64,000 bases of DNA from Isoperla grammatica (Eukaryota; Arthropoda; Insecta; Plecoptera; Perlodidae): the NCBI GenBank assembly GCA_945910005.1, contig OX246740.1, forward strand, positions 53,908,638 to 53,972,637. Direction: 5' to 3'. The notes under the pieces are model-generated. The model did no database searches. It was not told the DNA's origin and saw only the letters and a program-made list of their open reading frames with translations. The position numbers and the translations under genes are program-made. Below are positions 33,981 to 45,400 of this stretch, in pieces. Numbering within the stretch: the first letter of the stretch is position 1; each line of letters starts with the position of its first letter.

Positions 33981-34908
33981 AACCGTTTATCTGGCTCTTA
34001 CATAGTTGTGTTATGCAATGAGACGGATAAATAATAAATGGAATTGATTTAATAGCTTCGTTGTATACAATGAACATGAAAGTAATATATTAGTCTATAT
34101 AATATATCGTTGATGGATGATTTTAAAGTTAATACGAAATGTATATCATAAAATCGTAATTGTCAAATTAAGTTCTACTCTTTGCTTGCATTTGACATCC
34201 AACTCATCAAAAGCAATTTGTGCTTCTGACACTTTACGAATAAACACACATTATCATTTCTATTTGTCGTGCAAATGAAATCAGACGAACTATCGAAGAA
34301 TGATGTGACCTTACTTGTTCCTTCATGGCTGATGGCTCCTTGCGTAGGGCACAGTAGTGTTATACAACTAGTAAACTTCTTCACATTTTAGTCATGTCCA
34401 TAGCTGGTTGAACTCGTCAGTAATAATAAAATATAGCTTCAGGGATTTAGTAATATACACAATTTCACGTTATAAAATTATCACGAAATCGAACATATTT
34501 CGGTCATTCGATGTCGATTTAGGGTTTTTTGTATATTTGAAACCGCGATAGTATTTCTTTACAAAATGTAGCTTCACTCAACAACCGTTCGTATGTCAAT
34601 ATCTATTTCAGTGCAGGTATCATTTGCGTACATACATTGCTTATATGGGCCCTTGTAAACACAGCATCATCGCGTAATACTCACTCTTAACAAGTCAAGA
34701 ACCCAATTATAATTATCGAACCTTCATCCACCTAGTTACTTATTTAGTTGAAGCCTAAGCATTACTCGAACTTCATCCCATCGGCTCAATGATTGAGATT
34801 CTCAATGATGCATTACCAACCTGCGAGAACTGATACCATCCCACGCACCGACGCGCGCCCCGCGGCAGAGTCTTGTACCTCAAACACTATAGTGTGTTTC
34901 ATGCTAAC
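33981..34908. other. No gene seen
   Basis: The 69-codon minus-strand frame at 34175-34384 resembles nothing I know. No repeat borders detected. Confidence 0.3.
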
Positions 34909-35104
34909 CTTGCAGTGTGTTCTTGCACTAACCCTCTTGCACGCCAAGGGTCTACCCCCACCATCCGGCCGCGCGGTGAGAGCAGCGGTCACTCGTAAAT
35001 AATATACATGTCAACTATTCTAACGGTAATTATCTTCAGTAACACATTAAAGAACAACAGAATCAATATTTCGCAATATCGCTACAATTATTTGGATTCT
35101 TTAA

Positions 35105-35762
35105 AGGAGTAGTCAGGTCAGGTGAAAAACTAAAAAACCACCAGTGAGTCATAAGTGCATGAAATTCAGTTATGTGTAAAATAAAATTGATATAGGTTGC
35201 TTCAATGCAAGAAAAAAAATAGTAAGCATTTTAGCTATTCTACTAGATTCCCTTCGCCAGCTCTGCTGCTTTTTCTTCTAAAGTGTAGTACAGCTGTATC
35301 GGTTCTGAGCTCGCTAGCGCCTTCGCGATAGACAGAGCACTCATTGTATAATACGAATCCAGCCACAACACTCGGCGACTGCGGACAGTGCCGCTCAAAA
35401 AACTTTTCTACACTTCAAGCCACAAAAAAATTAATTGCAGGGCATTTTGTAGAAGTACACGTTCGTACTAAGAAGCATTGTATTGGTAGGGGAACGATGC
35501 ACATTAAACCTCCTGATCGATTTTTGATAAGTGCCCTATTTTAGCGGTGGTTTACTATCTCGAGGTAACATTTTTTTAATATGGGAATTACCATAAGAAG
35601 AGTTGCTCGGTGCTACTTGGTAGTAACAAGCCAAAAAATCGCGTTTTTTTTTATTTTTTAACCGTTAGCTTTTAAAGTATGGTATCTCTTAGTCATGTTT
35701 TCCATATTTGAGGGTGGACATATACAAATGGTATTTTTTTAGTTTTTTACCTGCCTATTCCT
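35105..35762 (+). mobile_element. TTAA-flanked TIR element, copy 1
   Basis: Ends AGGAGTAGTCAGG and CCTGCCTATTCCT are imperfect inverted repeats, and TTAA lies immediately outside on both sides (35101-35104, 35763-35766). A TTAA target duplication is characteristic of piggyBac-type elements. Non-coding, 658 bp, sharing most of its length with the copy at 36211. Confidence 0.65.
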
Positions 35763-36210
35763 TTAATAACTAATTCTGTGGAGTTTACAAAAATACACAC
35801 ACAGAATCAAAATAATCCACACAGTCAACATTTTGCAATATTGAACAAATTATTTGGATTCTTGAATAATTGATTCTGGGTAATATTAATGCATTACTGT
35901 AGATATACTAGTTCCAACGTACAAGTCTCATGCCGACCTCAGATCCTTATCTACGGCCTCTTTCATGCACGCTGGTTCAATGAAAGTATACAGATTCTTT
36001 GGTTCTTTGACACATTCGTAAAGGCAGTTGGTCCAGTCCAGGCATTCAACCCAAGAGCGTTAATTAAATTACCCCTAATGCACTTGTTGCAAGAAGTCAT
36101 TAAAGTACACAATTAAGTTGGTTCTATTGGACTCAGCAGCAAGAGACTATTTACGTTGGAGCAATTAAATGATCGTTTCAATATGTGACATCTCGACAGG
36201 TATGATTTAA
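35763..36210. other. Spacer between the TTAA elements; no gene seen
   Basis: A 75-codon frame from 35889 has no recognisable domain. No other feature is supported. Confidence 0.3.
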
Positions 36211-36881
36211 AGGAGTAGTCAGGTGAAAAACTAAAAAAATCACCAATGAGTCATAAGTGCATGAAACTCAGTTATGTTTAAAATAAAATTGATATAGAGT
36301 GCTTCAATGCAAAAAAAAAATAGTGAACATTTAGCTATTCTACTAGATGCCCTTCGCCAGCTCTGCTGCATTTTTCTTCTAAAGCATAGTAGGCCTACAG
36401 CTGTATCGGTTCTGAGCTCGCTAGCGCATTCCCGATAGACAAAGCACTCATTGTGTAACACGAATCCAGCCACAACACTCGGCGACTGCGGACAGAGCCG
36501 CTTAAAACAGATTGCAACTTTTCTACACATCAAGTCACAAAAAAATTAATTGCAGGGCATTTTGTAAAAGTACACGTTCGTACTAAGAAGCATGTTATCG
36601 GTAGAGGAACGATGCACATTAAACCTCCTGATCGATTTTTGATAAGTGCCCTATTTTAGCGGTGGTTTTACTATCTCGAGGTAACTTTTTTTTTACATGG
36701 GAATTACCATAAGAAGAGTTGCTCGGTGCTACTTGGTAGTAACAAGCCAAAAAATCGCGTTTTTTTCATTTTTCAACCACCAGCTTTTAAAGTATGGTAT
36801 CGTTTAGTCATGTTTTCCATATTTGAGGGTGGACCTATACAAATGGTACCTACTTTTTTAATTTTTCGCCTGACTATTCCT
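36211..36881 (+). mobile_element. TTAA-flanked TIR element, copy 2
   Basis: Same order of landmarks as copy 1 (GAGTCATAAGTGCATGAA, CTCGGCGACTGCGGACAG, GAACGATGCACATTAAACC) in the same orientation, flanked by TTAA at 36207-36210 and 36882-36885. 671 bp, non-coding. Confidence 0.65.
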
Positions 36882-36985
36882 TTAAGAGCCACCGCTGCAC
36901 TCACCGCGCGGCCGGATGGTGGGGGTAGACCCTTGGCGTGCAAGGGGGTTAAGTGCAAGACCGGCACTGCAAGATTAAGATGGAG

Positions 36986-38642
36986 ATCGCGCGATAATGC
37001 ATTAGCTATAGCAATCTTACGCTGGCTCACTTGCTGCAACTATCTTTGCTGAATATTCCCGCCCTGTGTTTTATGTATTCGCAGCGACTAAAGCGGAAAG
37101 TCGGGAATTATTCAGAGTGAATTTATTAGAGAATTTTGTTCTGATACCTTTTCTCGTATACACTGTGTTCTTGATAAACCATACCTTTTTGTATTCACCG
37201 GAAAATGGAGCAGAAACTCCATTTCAACTAAACCGTTCTTTTTTATATTTCGTTTGTTGGTTCACTTTACGTCAAAGTTCTTAAAACGCAGCCAGTGTAT
37301 TTTAGTTTTTTCGTTCAGCTTGACGCATCTTTCTTCGATAGTTTGGTTTAGAAAGGCAACAGTTCATGTAAAAACTATGTGAAAGACAAGGTAAAAAATT
37401 CGAAAGCCAAAACATGAGCGAAAACACTTTCCACACTTGGGATTGATTGAACAGTGTAGCATCTATTCAAAACCATATTTATTGAACATTCTAAAAGTTC
37501 CGTTGGTCAAACAAAAAAATAGAGTTAAACAAAGTTGACTTCTTACTACAATGTTATTGTACGTTATTGTCTTATTTCAAAACTGTCCAAACTAATGCCA
37601 ATACACTTACTCTTAAAACTACAACTAACGAAATTTGATGAATACAGTCAAGTTTGATAAAAATATACCATTTAATCGAGAAAAATAATTATAATTAGCC
37701 TACTCGTTAACAGCACAATATTATATAATATATATTATAGCCGCAGATATTTTTTTCTTCTTTTCTAAAATCCCTCGAAAACAAATTATACAAAACTAGT
37801 TACAGTATGATAATAAAGTAAATTTACGGATCAAGTTTCATGAAAATAGAAAATTTCAAATTAAATTTTCCACGTATGTATGTAAATGTTATATCGGTCA
37901 TGCTCTTTCGACTTATCTCGAAATGTTTAGTCAACTTCTGTTGATATTATTGGTCAAGCAAACAACAAACCACATGCGGGTGCCCCTCAACAAGAGTATT
38001 GTAGTATCCTTGCTGTGACATCTACGTCTGTTTACTTCCGAGCTGATTTCTAGCAAGGTCTACTAGATCGCTTGTAGCGCGCTCGCAATTACTCCGCTAG
38101 GAGTAAATCCAGTAGACCTTGATTTCTAGATACGACAACATCTCGCAATGTTATTTACATGCGCGTTCTAATGTTTAGCCCAGAAGTTTGTACTCAAAGC
38201 ACCTCCTAGTATTGTAGGTATTTCACGATCATGCAGAAGACAATATGTTCTCATCTGTTATAGTATAATAACTTATTCCTCATATTATAATGTCGAAAAA
38301 AAATTTGTTTCTGATGGCGAATGATGTACTGCGTTGTTCTGCCATCTGTCGGTAGTTCACAACACCAACGCATAAGTTGACTATGATGTCGCTAGATAGA
38401 GCCACGAGCGGGATTGAGAGCGTTATTTGCAAAGCACTTCGTGGTGACTTCTGAAAAGAACCTGTTGCGACTTATTTGTTATTTCCCAGACTTTCAGGAC
38501 ACGACCCGAAGGCACTATTAAGGTTTTTATTCATGTAATGTTGATTGTGAATAAACTAGTTTCCTGCTAATCAAATTCCAGAGCACTATACGACTTAAAA
38601 TGATTTGATATTAAAAATTTAACAAAAACTGATGGTTGACCA
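36986..38642. other. No gene seen
   Basis: AT-rich sequence without supported genes. A short inverted pair (AAGGTCTACTAGA near 38056 and CCAGTAGACCTTGA near 38110) could be a small hairpin. Confidence 0.3.
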
Positions 38643-39043
38643 ATAGCGTTAGTTACGATTCTTTATTTAGAAACCTACGCTAGCGCTACCTGTTGAGAGT
38701 TGGCTTGCACTAGTTGACAAACTCAGACAAACATTTCAATATGGCTATGCTTAACATTGAAAATAGGGGGTTTTAAACTTAGAGTTACGGTTATATAATA
38801 GCTAGTTTCTTCCAAGAAATGTTTTCACAAGATCATTTGATCCTTGCAGAATGTATCAAAATATCCGAAAGGTTGTTTCGTTGACAATTTAAGATGTCAA
38901 CAAACGAAATTCCGACGACTGTTCTGCACGGGTTTAAATGGGATTGCAGACATCATCCTGGCTGTTTGTCTGCAGGGAATGAGAGATGCGCATGCGGTTC
39001 TGCGCAATGACGTCACACAGAAGCTAATCGTAACTAACGCTAT
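38643..39043. mobile_element. TIR element with perfect 18-bp ends
   Basis: ATAGCGTTAGTTACGATT at 38643-38660 is exactly inverted at 39026-39043. About 400 bp between outer ends. The 76-codon frame inside (38844-39074) runs past the right end and has no known domain. Confidence 0.6.
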
Positions 39044-39247
39044 AATGATCGGCCTCAGGGACCCAGCATACTAATCAATATAAGTTCATATTACAATATT
39101 TATTATATATTTAATTAAATATTAATTTATATACAATAGGGAAGTCTCATCAAAAATAAATATTCCTCAAAGCACCAAAAAATGGAAGATCATTATCTAA
39201 AAATACGGGCGGTATAATTTCTATATCTGAGAAGCGTATATTTCTAA

Positions 39248-39973
39248 GGGCCGGTTTTTCAATCAGTTTTGTAATCAGTGATTAGATCAACCAGAGCTAT
39301 TACCAACTTGAGAATGCTGTGATACTGTTAGTAACCAATTATCAAACGTCTCCTAATTACTCTTATCAAATTGATAGAATTCTTATTCCAGCGACTTTAA
39401 ATTCGTATCTAAACCACATTGTATGAAAGTTCAAATCAGCAATATCATACTATTTATATACAAACTAATAAATAGCTATAATTTATATTGGTCAACATGT
39501 GTATTATGATGCAATAGTGTTTCGTTCAGGTAAAAAAACACACCTTTCAACAGTGATTTGAAAGAATTTGGTACAGACAGATCATTGTTGTCTAAACACT
39601 GGATGGACCATCAATTTACCAAAGGCTGGTTAGGTACTTCCACGGCCTCTTTTAGGTTGCATAATTTAATATCTTTGTGAGCTTGACAAATGACTTCACT
39701 CATCTCAAGCAATAATAGCTCCAACCAGGAAAACATATACATACACTATTTTATTTCCTATTTATCAAACATGCAGGCTTATGAATTCAATAAATTAAAA
39801 ATGAGTGGTGCTTTTTAAAAATTGTTATCATATAGGCCTACAAAATTAGTTTGAACTAAAAAAAAAAACATTTTTAATATATTTGGGTTGCATCTACATT
39901 TTACATTGACAATGTTGGTAAAAGCCTTGGTTACCCCAACCACTGATTAAAAAACTGATTGAAAAACCGGCCC
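39248..39973. mobile_element. PIF/Harbinger-like MITE with TAA target duplication
   Basis: Ends GGGCCGGTTTTTCAATCAG and CTGATTGAAAAACCGGCCC are perfect inverted repeats, flanked on both sides by TAA (39245-39247, 39974-39976). Three-bp TWA duplications and GGG/GGC-initial TIRs are typical of PIF/Harbinger elements. 726 bp, no transposase. Confidence 0.7.
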
Positions 39974-40624
39974 TAATTGACGACTTGCGATGGGAGGAGC
40001 TTATTTTAGTTTCCCGCGCGCTCCAGAGATGGCGCGCGAGAAGTGAGGAAACATTCTTGAGAAAACGATGGATCCCATGCTATTGTTACGGGAGCACGCT
40101 TAGGGGAAATGTTTAAATTTGTTTAAACATTTCGAGATGAGTGTAGTTTTTAAGTATTTTAGTCACGAAGGAAGCCAGAGGCTACTCAAAGAAAGTTACA
40201 GCTTGTTTGTACCTTCCTTTTTGAAAGAGTTTTGGACCGCTGAAAATCAGGTGGCAGGCACTGTTCTCGTCAAGGCTAGAAGTGTACCTACGTGTTTTTA
40301 ATTAGTAAATTTAGTTATATTAATGATGCACTCATATGTCTGCTATTATGCACGGTTTACTGTTTAATATTTCTAGTTTGTAAAACATTAGAATTCATGA
40401 TTTAAAGATAATAATGCAGACATATATTACCGCCACTATAATGCACGCCTACTTGGGGCCTAGATGACAGGTAGGGCCTCTACCTGTCACCTGTCTTTGA
40501 AACTAGGGCTTTGGCTGGATTTAGCCTAGCGTAGGCCTACATTTTCGTAGCCTCTAGTCTAGGCCTAGCCCTGTCTATGCGTGCAGGCTATTTATGTAAC
40601 TATTAACTTTCATGAATTAATTAA
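39974..40624. other. No gene seen; possible 3' region of the THAP locus
   Basis: Lies downstream (minus strand) of the THAP frame. Contains many TAGGCCTA-like words at 40480-40580. A 60-codon plus-strand frame from 40119 has no known domain. No second THAP exon could be identified. Confidence 0.3.
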
Positions 40625-40922
40625 TTAACTGTAACGATTAACTCTGATCCTCGGTGCTTTCAGATTTCTTGGGGAAGTAAAACTAAACACACTTGGGATT
40701 GCATCCTTCTTGAGGCAATTTTTGCTGCCGTTTACAGCTTCCCTCAAGTCTGTTGGGATGAAATGACTAGAACACACTGTCACTGTTGACGAAACGGCTT
40801 GGTTCCTTCTGCTGTCACGGCGTATTTTAATTTCCCATATCTTTCTTAGCTTCGCATCTTTGAGAAACAAATGAAATGATATGCCAAAACTGTAGCATTA
40901 TTTTTGCATCTAGGAACACAAC
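40625..40922 (-). pseudogene. THAP zinc-finger domain gene, main part, split by BEL/Pao and frameshifted
   Basis: THAP domains are C2CH zinc fingers that bind DNA, found in host nuclear proteins and P-element-type transposases. On the minus strand this segment encodes the second zinc-ligand half: FHLFLKDAK, an invariant-type Trp in LRKIWE, then VCSSHF supplying the C-x2-H ligands, and DAIPSVF matching the AVPxxF close of the domain. The 5' edge supplies VPRC with the second Cys of the C-x4-C pair. Between CKNN (to about 40897) and YSFGISFH (from 40894) the frame changes by two bases, a frameshift. The frame stops at 40625-40627, 19 codons after AIPSVF. The first six codons lie beyond the retrotransposon at 47346-47363. 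The gene could be host or an old THAP transposase. Confidence 0.75.
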
Positions 40923-41343
40923 TGTAGGGGAAGAATAAGAGTTCGGAGGACCAGCACTGAGGCAATAAATAGGTGGACTGTAAACACTAGGTCGAGTTCA
41001 GCAATAATCCGCACATACACAAAATACACTTGAAAGCAAAAGGAATATATTAACACAAATAACACATTACACTTATATTCTTGAGTTACAATTACAATAC
41101 ATGAATTATGTGTGTTGTACACATGTGAAAATGAGAATAAAAGCGAGAATAATTCTACACGACGCGAGCATGTAAAAATGGACGACAAAGTACAACAATG
41201 GTAAAATGCAAAGATCTTAGAAAAGATAAAATAGCTCAACATTCGCTTTCCTCACGCATGGATCCAAAGACATTGAAAGAGTAAAGTGACAGCTGATGCG
41301 ATCTGTCGGGCGTAACTAAAATTACAACACATTTGCATGAACA
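40923..41343 (-). repeat. 3' LTR of the BEL/Pao element
   Basis: 421 bp, 99.5% identical to the 5' LTR (two mismatches). On the element strand it starts TGTTCATGCAAATGTG and ends CTTCCCCTACA. The 110-codon frame inside is an LTR artefact. Confidence 0.95.
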
Positions 41344-41370
41344 TACTGGGGCCCAAAAATGAATATTTTT
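41344..41370 (-). other. Candidate plus-strand primer region next to the 3' LTR
   Basis: Immediately inside the 3' LTR the element strand reads TTTTTGGGCCCCAGTA. This is the position of the polypurine tract, but the sequence is only partly purine, so the exact primer cannot be assigned. Confidence 0.3.
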
Positions 41371-41401
41371 TAATAATGAAAAAAGGAGTGCAAAAAGTTG
41401 C

Positions 41402-42475
41402 TTATATAGGAAGGGGACACAGTTTAACTATTGGGCGCTTGAAGTGTCCACGAGGAGTTTTGATGGTAACCACTCGAACTTTTCCATCTTGACCAGGATG
41501 CAGAGCAGTGATTATGGCGAGTTCCCACTGTAGAGGTTGTAGGTTCTCTTCTTTCACAAGAACCACGGTGCCTTCAACAAGGTTTGGGCTGGAACTGGAC
41601 CATTTCTGTCTCTGCTGCATAGTGTGAAGGTAGTCGGTGGACCATTTCTTCCAGATGAGCTGCATGTATTGTTGAAGCTGTTGCCATCTATTTAAAGCAT
41701 GAACTGAACTGTCAATTAGGTTAGGTTCAGGTATAGAGGTAATAGCTTCACCAATGAGAAAATGACCCGGACTAAGATAAGATATATCATGCGGATCATT
41801 GGAGTTTACGATAAGTGGGCGTGAATTTAAACAAGCTTCAATTTGTGTGAGTATTGTGCACATTTGTTCAAATGTGAGTGAGTTATTTCCTATCACCCTT
41901 TTGAGATGATATTTGAGAGATTTAACCGCAGCCTCCCACAGGCCTCCGAAGTGAGGAGAGCGAGGTGGTATGAAAAACCAATTACAATTTTCATGAGAAT
42001 TGTAATTTTGCAGAGTTTCTTGATGAGACCTTGACTTCAGTAGTTTGCTGAGATCAGCTAGCTGATGATTAGCACCAACAAAGTTTGTTCCGTTATCGCT
42101 ATATATGTTGGAACATTTTCCTCTTCGTGACGTGAAACGCTTTAACGCAGCGATGAATGCTTCAGTAGTCATGTCGCTGACTAATTCAATGTGTACAGCC
42201 TTAGTAGCAAGGCAAACGAAGATAGCAATATATGCCTTCAATTTTATTTTACTGCGTGTGGATCCTTGCTTTATGAAAAAGGGTCCTGCATAATCAATTC
42301 CTGTGTTTAAGAAAGGTCGAGCCGGTTGTATTCTGGGAGTAGGTAATTCTCCCATGAGTTGCTGTGTAGTTGTGGTTTTCAACTTGTAGCATGGTAAACA
42401 TTGATGCAATGTTGATCGAAGTATTCGTCTAATGGACGGTATCCAGTAGCGTTGTTGAAGTGATGACGTCAACAT
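41402..42475 (-). CDS. BEL/Pao integrase and C-terminal domain (Pol, after the internal stop)
   Basis: A 357-codon frame carrying the integrase that would insert element DNA into the genome. The CLPC pair (C26, C29) is the second half of the N-terminal zinc-binding HHCC motif. The catalytic triad is D61 (GIDYAGPF), D127 (YSDNGT) and E181 (FGGLWEAA). The C-terminal part from about residue 265 (RWQQLQQYMQLIWKKW) matches the domain following integrase in BEL and related elements (DUF5641 type). It is in the same frame as the 1369-codon Gag-Pol frame ending at 42500; a single TAA at 42498-42500 separates them, and codons continue open from 42497. The ATG at 42475 is simply the first Met after the stop, so separate translation is doubtful. 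Confidence 0.9.
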   Translation of the reverse strand: MLTSSLQQRYWIPSIRRILRSTLHQCLPCYKLKTTTTQQLMGELPTPRIQPARPFLNTGIDYAGPFFIKQGSTRSKIKLKAYIAIFVCLATKAVHIELVSDMTTEAFIAALKRFTSRRGKCSNIYSDNGTNFVGANHQLADLSKLLKSRSHQETLQNYNSHENCNWFFIPPRSPHFGGLWEAAVKSLKYHLKRVIGNNSLTFEQMCTILTQIEACLNSRPLIVNSNDPHDISYLSPGHFLIGEAITSIPEPNLIDSSVHALNRWQQLQQYMQLIWKKWSTDYLHTMQQRQKWSSSSPNLVEGTVVLVKEENLQPLQWELAIITALHPGQDGKVRVVTIKTPRGHFKRPIVKLCPLPI

Positions 42476-42499
42476 TTGTGATGAAGCATGTAATAATCG

Positions 42500-45400
42500 T
42501 TAATGCTCGTGCATAATGAGAAGTTTGGTGAGATGATGCCGTGTTGGAATAATCATTTGATGTTTAGATTCGAATGGCAGCAAAGATTTTTGAAGTCTTC
42601 CTCCGAGTCTTAGGATACCTTCACTATCCAAGAAAGGACATAAGTTTTTGATACTGCTTTTGTTGGAGAGTTCTCTTGATGATGACAATGCATGAATTTC
42701 TGATGAGTATACAACACCTTGAGCTAGTTTGATGCATGCTTTTAATGAGTTATTTAACTCTGTGACAGAGAGTGTCGAATGATTTCTCTCCGACGGTGGC
42801 CTTCTGGAATTGTAGCAAAATCGAATGCAATAAGCAATGACTCGTTGCAATTTAGTCAACCTTGAAAATTTATGGATGATGTCATCTTTTGGCTCAATTG
42901 CCATGAGGGTGATGGTTGAAGTTTGTTGTTCTGGCATGTCTTCTAACGCGATGGGCTGCATGATTGATATTGGCCATAATGATGGGTCTTGTGACAACCA
43001 TTGAGGTCCATGCCACCACAATTTACAAGTAGCAAGAATGTCTGGAGAGGTTCCTCTAGAAATCAAATCTGCAGGATTTTGTGCTGATGCGATGTGTGCC
43101 CATTTTGCATTTGCAGTGAGTTCTTGTATTTCTGTGACTCTGTTTGCAATGAATGTTTTCCATTTGTACGGATGAGCTTTAATCCAAGCAAGAACGAGTG
43201 TTGAGTCTGTCCAGAGGAAACTGGAATTAATGTCAAGATGAAGCGATTCAACTGTTTTGTTAAAAAGTTTGGCGAGTAAAAGTGCGCCGCATAATTCCAA
43301 TCGTGGAAGTGTGATTCGTTTCAAGGGTGCTACCTTTGATTTAGAGTAAAGTAAGTGGGTAGAAGTATGACCTTCATTGTTGGTCGATCGGAGATATATG
43401 CAAGCTCCGAAAGCTTTTTCAGAAGCATCAGAAAAGCCGTGTAACTGGATATCGGTGATGACTCCTGTCACTAATACTAGTCGTTGAACCTTTATGTTGC
43501 TTATGGTAGGAAGTTGATTGCAGATATTCTGCCATTTTGTGTTTAGAGAGACGGGTAAGACATCATCCCAGTCTAACCGTTCTATCCACAGGTGCTGTAG
43601 AAAGATCTTGCAATTGATGACAATAGGACTAATTAGTCCTAGTGGATCGAAAATGGCAGAAATAATAGATAACACTTTGCGTTTAGTAGCTAGTGATACT
43701 TGTTGTAACTGTGGCTTGGTTGAATCATTGATTATTTGAAAGATATCAGAAGCAGGATGCCAAAGCAGTCCTAGAGTTTTGATACAATCTTCTCGTTCGA
43801 ATTGCAGCGGTAGGTTAATTTCACGATCTTCTTCTGGAACCGACTCCAAAAGAGCAGAATGGTTTGAACACCATTTACGTAGTGGAAAGCCTCCACTGGC
43901 CAGTAAAGATTTCAAATCTTGCTGAAGTTTTAGAGCGTCTTCTAAATTGTTTGCTCCTGAAAGACAGTCATCTACGTAGAAATCATTTTTGAGTATCAAA
44001 GATGCCTTAGGATAATTTTTAGCTTCCAAGTCTGCTAAATGGTGTAAGCATCGTGTAGCTAAAAAGGGTGCAGTTTTTGTACCATAAGTTACTGTAGTCA
44101 GTTGGTATTCTCTTATGGGTTCATTAGTAGATTCTCTCCATAAGATGCGTTGTAAATTCCAATCGTCAGGATGCATATTTATTTGTCTGTACATTTTAGC
44201 AATGTCGGCGCTGAAAGCTATCAGATGTGTTCTGAAACGCAAGACAATTGAGCACAAGTCGCCTTGTATTGTAGGTCCTAGTTTTAGTAAATCATTTAGT
44301 GACTTGCCGGTGCTAGATTTGGCCGATCCATCGAAAACGACACGTATATGACTTGTAGTAGATTGTTTGAATACTGCGTGGTGAGGTAAGTAGTAACAAG
44401 TACCAGTTTCATCTGGTGCACTGTCGACAAGTTGCATATGACCAAGTTCTTGGTATTCATGAAGAAACTTATTGTAGTCTTCCTTTGCGACGCTATTTGA
44501 ATTCAGGTGACGTTCCAATTGTTGATACCGCCGCATTGCTTGAGGTCTCGAGTCACCGAGTTGACTCCTGTCTTCTTTCAATGGGAGACGAACAATAAAT
44601 TTTCCTTGAGCGTTACGAGTCGTATTGTTTAAGAAATGATTTTCGCAATCACGTTCTTCCTTTGTAGTGATAGGTTTTGGAATACCTTCAATTTCCCAAA
44701 AGCGCTTGAGTTGTTGATCAATTTTTTCCGTACTAACGAAATACGTATGTGCAGGTTTCAGAGACTGCTCGAGAGTCAAACCGGGAACCCTTCCACCGAG
44801 GACCCAACCAAGTTTTGTCTCTTGAATTGTAGGGAAACCTGGGCGAATTAGTGAATTCGATTGGAGAAGGTCGTAGTAGTGTTCTGCACCTATCAGCAGT
44901 TGGATTTCACCTGGATTGTCGAAATCAGGATCTGCTAGTAGGCCTACAATGTTATGAGGAATGTTCCATGTGCTACAATCGATGGGAACCGACGGTAGAT
45001 TTCCCGTAATTTTTGGCAAGATGAAACAATCAATTTTAGTTGTGTGATTGCTAATAGTTGATTTTACTGTTACACTAACAGTGTGGGTAGTTGTTGAACT
45101 TGTGTCGTTAATACCCTGAATAGATGTGTGACTGACTTCTTTTTTGAGTTGAAGTTTGTTAGCCAATTCAAGAGTGATGAAAGAGGCTTGACTTGCTGAG
45201 TCGAGCAGTGCTCGACATTTGATTAAATTACGAAATTTATTTAGAGCATAGACTTGTGCTGTAGCTAACAAAACTTGGTGTGTAGGTTTAGCCTTGAAGG
45301 AAGAGTAGCTTCCTGCACTAGCATTGCTAGTAGACCTAGTGTTTTCTGAATGATTGGTAAAGAGATTGTTACTTTGCATTGACGCAGGTGTGCGATTGCT

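Larger units (their letters stand above)
34909..36985. mobile_element. Outer inverted-repeat pair enclosing two TTAA elements
   Basis: CTTGCACGCCAAGGGTCTAC and CATCCGGCCGCGCGGTGAG at about 34936-34980 face CTCACCGCGCGGCCGGATGG and GTAGACCCTTGGCGTGCAAG at about 36899-36945. The pair encloses two directly repeated TTAA-flanked elements (35105 and 36211). It could be an older TIR element disrupted by the younger pair. Confidence 0.5.

Noticed and set aside
40119..40301. 60-codon plus-strand frame beside the THAP locus
   Set aside because: No known domain, no splice signal and no repeat of the pattern elsewhere; too little to call a gene.
40910..41242. 110-codon minus-strand frame, repeated as 143 codons at 46813-47244
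   Set aside because: Lies in the two identical LTRs, has no known domain, and the similarity is only LTR identity.
42105..44851. Several plus-strand frames of 60-78 codons
   Set aside because: Antisense shadows of the BEL/Pao Gag-Pol frame.
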